DNA of 64,000 bases from JAJDXW01 sp965202895 (GTDB lineage Bacteria > Pseudomonadota > Gammaproteobacteria > HK1). Positions within the stretch are counted from its first letter, which is position 1; the number at the start of each line of letters is the position of its first letter. The position numbers and the translations under genes are program-made. Below the pieces are notes generated by a model that worked only from the letters and a program-made list of their open reading frames with translations, had not been told where the DNA came from and searched no databases. The stretch covers positions 5,323,276-5,387,275 of the forward strand of contig OZ241901.1 in the NCBI GenBank assembly GCA_965202895.1. Direction: 5' to 3'. This document shows positions 62,044-64,000 of the stretch, one piece after another.

Positions 62044-63303
62044 ATGTACGCCAGACGCCTGCAACCACTCCTCCGGGAGCTGCTGGCGGAGTTCCGCATC
62101 GTCTTGCTGACGGGTCCCCGGCAGGCGGGGAAGACGACCCTGGCCCGCTCGGTCTCCCGTGACCTGGGGCTCGAATACATCACACTGGACGACCAGACGA
62201 CGCGGGCCTCGGCGCAGAGCGACCCACAGGGGTTCGTTCGGTCACTGGGAGACAGGCGCGCGGTGCTGGACGAATTCCAGTATGTCCCGGCCCTGATCCC
62301 GGCCATCAAGGAAGCCTCCGACCGGCTCGGTCCGAACGAGAAGGGCAAGTTCCTGCTGACGGGGTCGGCGGACATCTTCCGCTCCGCCCGAACGCAGGAA
62401 TCCTTGCCCGGGCACATGGCGAGGCTGGAGCTGCTTCCCCTGTCCGTCACCGAGTTGTACGGCTCGCCGCTGAACGTCGTCGACCATCTCTCGGCCGGCG
62501 AATTCACGAACGTCCCGGCCGCGTCGGCGACGCGGGAAGACATCGCCGGTCTGGTGCTGCGCGGCGGCTATCCGGAGGTGCAGAGCAAGAGCCGGCGCGG
62601 CCGGCAGGCATGGTTCCGGTCCTGCATGGAAGGCCGGCTCTACAAGGACTTCGAGACGCTGCACGCCGCCCGCGGCGACTACTTTTCCAAGCTGCGCGCG
62701 CTCGCCCCCTGGCTGGCCGGCGCAAGCGGCAACCTCTTGAAGTACTCGAGCGTCGCCAACGACCTGGATCTGGACGACCGGCTGAGCAAACGCTACGTGG
62801 AGGTACTCGAGCTCATGTACATCGTTCGTCGCGTGCCGGCCTGGATGAGAGGCCGGGCCAAGCGTCCGGCGACGCGCATGCCAAAGGTTCATTACGTCGA
62901 TACCGGGCTGGCGTGCCACCTGATCGGCTTGCGGAACGAACGGCAGCTATTGGAAAGCCCGCACTACGGCGGCCTGCTCGAAAGCCTGGTCTGCATGGAA
63001 TGCTGCAAACACGCCGCCTGGGCGGAAGAGGAGGTCGGCCTGTGGCACTTCAGGGACAACCGGAAACGGGAGGTGGACCTCGTGCTGGAGCGCGGCGACT
63101 CCCGGATCATCGGGGTCGAGGTGAAGGCGTCCGCCAGCGTCCGACCGGAGGACTTCAAGGGCCTCGCCGCGCTGGCGGAGCTTGCCGGCGGCGCCTTCGA
63201 GCGAGGCGTCCTGTTCTATGGAGGACAGGAGGCGCTGCCGTTCCGCTTCGGCGAGAGGCGCTTCCACGCCCTGCCCCTGGGGATGCTCCTGGCGTCCGGT
63301 TGA
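62044..63303 (+). CDS. AAA_14/DUF4143 ATPase (second in window)
   Basis: 419 residues from the ATG at 62044 (YARRLQPLLRELLAEFRIVLL). Walker A GPRQAGKT at residues 24-31, Walker B AVLDEFQYVPALI, and KFLLTGSADIFRS follow. The DUF4143 part has RLELLPLSVTELYG, GGYPEVQSKSRRGRQAWF, KVHYVDTGLACHLIG and the nuclease-like EVDLVLERGDSRIIGVEVKAS with E-D-ExK spacing. It is only distantly similar to the copy at 30327-31529. The in-frame stretch upstream of 62044 is the repeat array and not part of the protein. Function unknown; typical of accessory regions. Confidence 0.82.
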   Translation: MYARRLQPLLRELLAEFRIVLLTGPRQAGKTTLARSVSRDLGLEYITLDDQTTRASAQSDPQGFVRSLGDRRAVLDEFQYVPALIPAIKEASDRLGPNEKGKFLLTGSADIFRSARTQESLPGHMARLELLPLSVTELYGSPLNVVDHLSAGEFTNVPAASATREDIAGLVLRGGYPEVQSKSRRGRQAWFRSCMEGRLYKDFETLHAARGDYFSKLRALAPWLAGASGNLLKYSSVANDLDLDDRLSKRYVEVLELMYIVRRVPAWMRGRAKRPATRMPKVHYVDTGLACHLIGLRNERQLLESPHYGGLLESLVCMECCKHAAWAEEEVGLWHFRDNRKREVDLVLERGDSRIIGVEVKASASVRPEDFKGLAALAELAGGAFERGVLFYGGQEALPFRFGERRFHALPLGMLLASG

Positions 63304-63348
63304 GCGCGGGTCGCGCCGCTCGCGACTGCCGGCTTGCGGCGTTCGCCG

Positions 63349-63436
63349 GGGCCGGTCCGGGTTTCCCGGACGGGGGGCGGTACGGCGGGGTCCGGGGAGA
63401 ACGGCTCAGGCGCCGTCGAACCGGCGCATCTCCGGC
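63349..63436. repeat. Kinase 3'-end segment duplicated at 53256-53340
   Basis: It comprises the last codons of the FGGY kinase (PEMRRFDGA, stop at 63406) and about 57 bases of its downstream flank. At 63356-63370 it holds TCCGGG-TTT-CCCGGA, a perfect 6-base stem that may end transcription of the kinase. The diverged copy lies 10 kb to the left in the same orientation. Confidence 0.6.
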
Positions 63437-64000
63437 GCGAGGATGCGGTAGAGGGCGCGCCACCGCTCCAGGCGGCCCGCCAGCCGGCCGGCAAGCTCCT
63501 CCTCCGGCTCCACCACCCGGTCCACCGGCGGCGCGGCGCAGACCTCCTCCGGCCGTCCGCCCGACCCCGCCAGCCGCGCCAGCCGGGCGGCCCCGAGGGC
63601 CGGGCCGACCTCCCCTCCGGCATGGTAGGTGAGGGGGCGGCCGAGCACGGCGGCGAGGAGGCGGCCCCAGAGGGGGCTGCGGGCGCCGCCGCCGATAACC
63701 GAGATCCGGTCGAGCCCCGCCCCGGCTTCGAGCAGGGCGTCGCAGCCGTCCGCGAAGGCGAAGGCGACGCCGGCCAGCACCGCCCAGCCGAGGTCGCCCC
63801 GGCTCGTCCCCGGTCCGAGGCCGAAGAACACGCCCTTCGCGTGCGGGTCGTTGTGCGGGGTCCGCTCGCCCGTGAGATAGGGCAGGAACAGGGGCGCCCG
63901 CTCCAGGCGCCGCTCCGCGTCCGCCGCTTCGGCGAGCAGGACGGACTCGCTGCCGGCGCCGGTCGCCTCCGCCGCCCAGGCGAGGGAGGCGGCGGCGCTC
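63406..64000 (-). CDS. FGGY-family carbohydrate kinase, xylulokinase-like (5' part outside the window)
   Basis: The reading frame is open to the window edge. The visible C-terminal 197 residues include LFLPYLTGERTPHNDPHAKGVFFGL, the typical xylulokinase segment, then SVIGGGARSPLWGRLLAAVLGRPL with the ATP-binding GGGA loop, and VGPALGAARLARLAG. The enzyme phosphorylates a keto-pentose or similar sugar; xylulose is the best guess from these motifs. The gene is incomplete only because the window ends. Confidence 0.85.
   Translation of the reverse strand, partial: SAAASLAWAAEATGAGSESVLLAEAADAERRLERAPLFLPYLTGERTPHNDPHAKGVFFGLGPGTSRGDLGWAVLAGVAFAFADGCDALLEAGAGLDRISVIGGGARSPLWGRLLAAVLGRPLTYHAGGEVGPALGAARLARLAGSGGRPEEVCAAPPVDRVVEPEEELAGRLAGRLERWRALYRILAPEMRRFDGA

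Overview
The window is very GC-rich chromosomal DNA (mostly G or C at third codon positions, dense genes, frequent 4-base ATGA/GTGA overlaps). The gene content is two TRAP transporter loci, a five-gene branched-chain amino acid ABC transporter, several short-chain dehydrogenases, a carboxymuconolactone-decarboxylase-type protein, an HCCA-isomerase-type protein and a citrate-lyase-beta-like protein. This points to a metabolically versatile proteobacterium, probably environmental or host-associated, but I cannot place it below phylum. No rRNA, tRNA or CRISPR array was seen.

Layout. 1-5.4 kb: the 3' part of a bacterial-microcompartment-type operon (opine-dehydrogenase-like protein, acylating aldehyde dehydrogenase, tandem-BMC shell protein, malate/lactate-dehydrogenase-like enzyme with an N-terminal extension, RidA-like protein). 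5.5-14.2 kb: a type I-G (formerly I-U) CRISPR interference operon, cas3-fic-csx17-csb1-csb2, with a Fic gene lodged between cas3 and csx17 and no cas1/cas2/cas4 or array. 14.2-19.5 kb: defence-like and decayed DNA, with a coupled AAA ATPase/TOPRIM-like pair and two inverted, broken AAA-ATPase copies. 19.5-26.2 kb: a Liv-type ABC transporter and a TPR protein. 26.3-38.5 kb: a truncated ParB-like gene, an orphan TRAP binding protein facing a cytosine-deaminase-like amidohydrolase, an AAA/DUF4143 protein, an aldo/keto reductase, and a TRAP operon (DctP-DctQ-DctM plus class III aminotransferase). 38.6-52.4 kb: oxidoreductases, isoaspartyl methyltransferase, a MurG-like glycosyltransferase coupled to a NudC-like hydrolase, a class IV aminotransferase, and a UGSC-family selenoprotein. 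52.4-63.3 kb: an accessory region with a VapBC-like pair, a broken metallo-beta-lactamase gene, a WYL regulator and its decayed partial duplicate, a GNAT toxin-like gene, two IS1380-family copies (one split by an IS256-family element) and a second DUF4143 ATPase. 63.4-64 kb: the 3' end of an FGGY sugar kinase that continues past the window.

The strongest special feature is the selenoprotein gene at 49450-51153. Its frame is interrupted once, by a TGA that is followed at once by Gly-Ser-Cys (the family's UGSC motif). A 41-nt hairpin starts directly after the TGA, with its apical loop 19 nt downstream and a G at the loop's second position, as expected for a bacterial SECIS. The second is the Fic protein built into the cas operon by translational coupling. 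Several genes (fic, the TOPRIM-like gene, an AAA ATPase, the class III aminotransferase, the MBL gene) carry one clean frameshift each. Some may be real pseudogenes, but assembly indels are a serious alternative.
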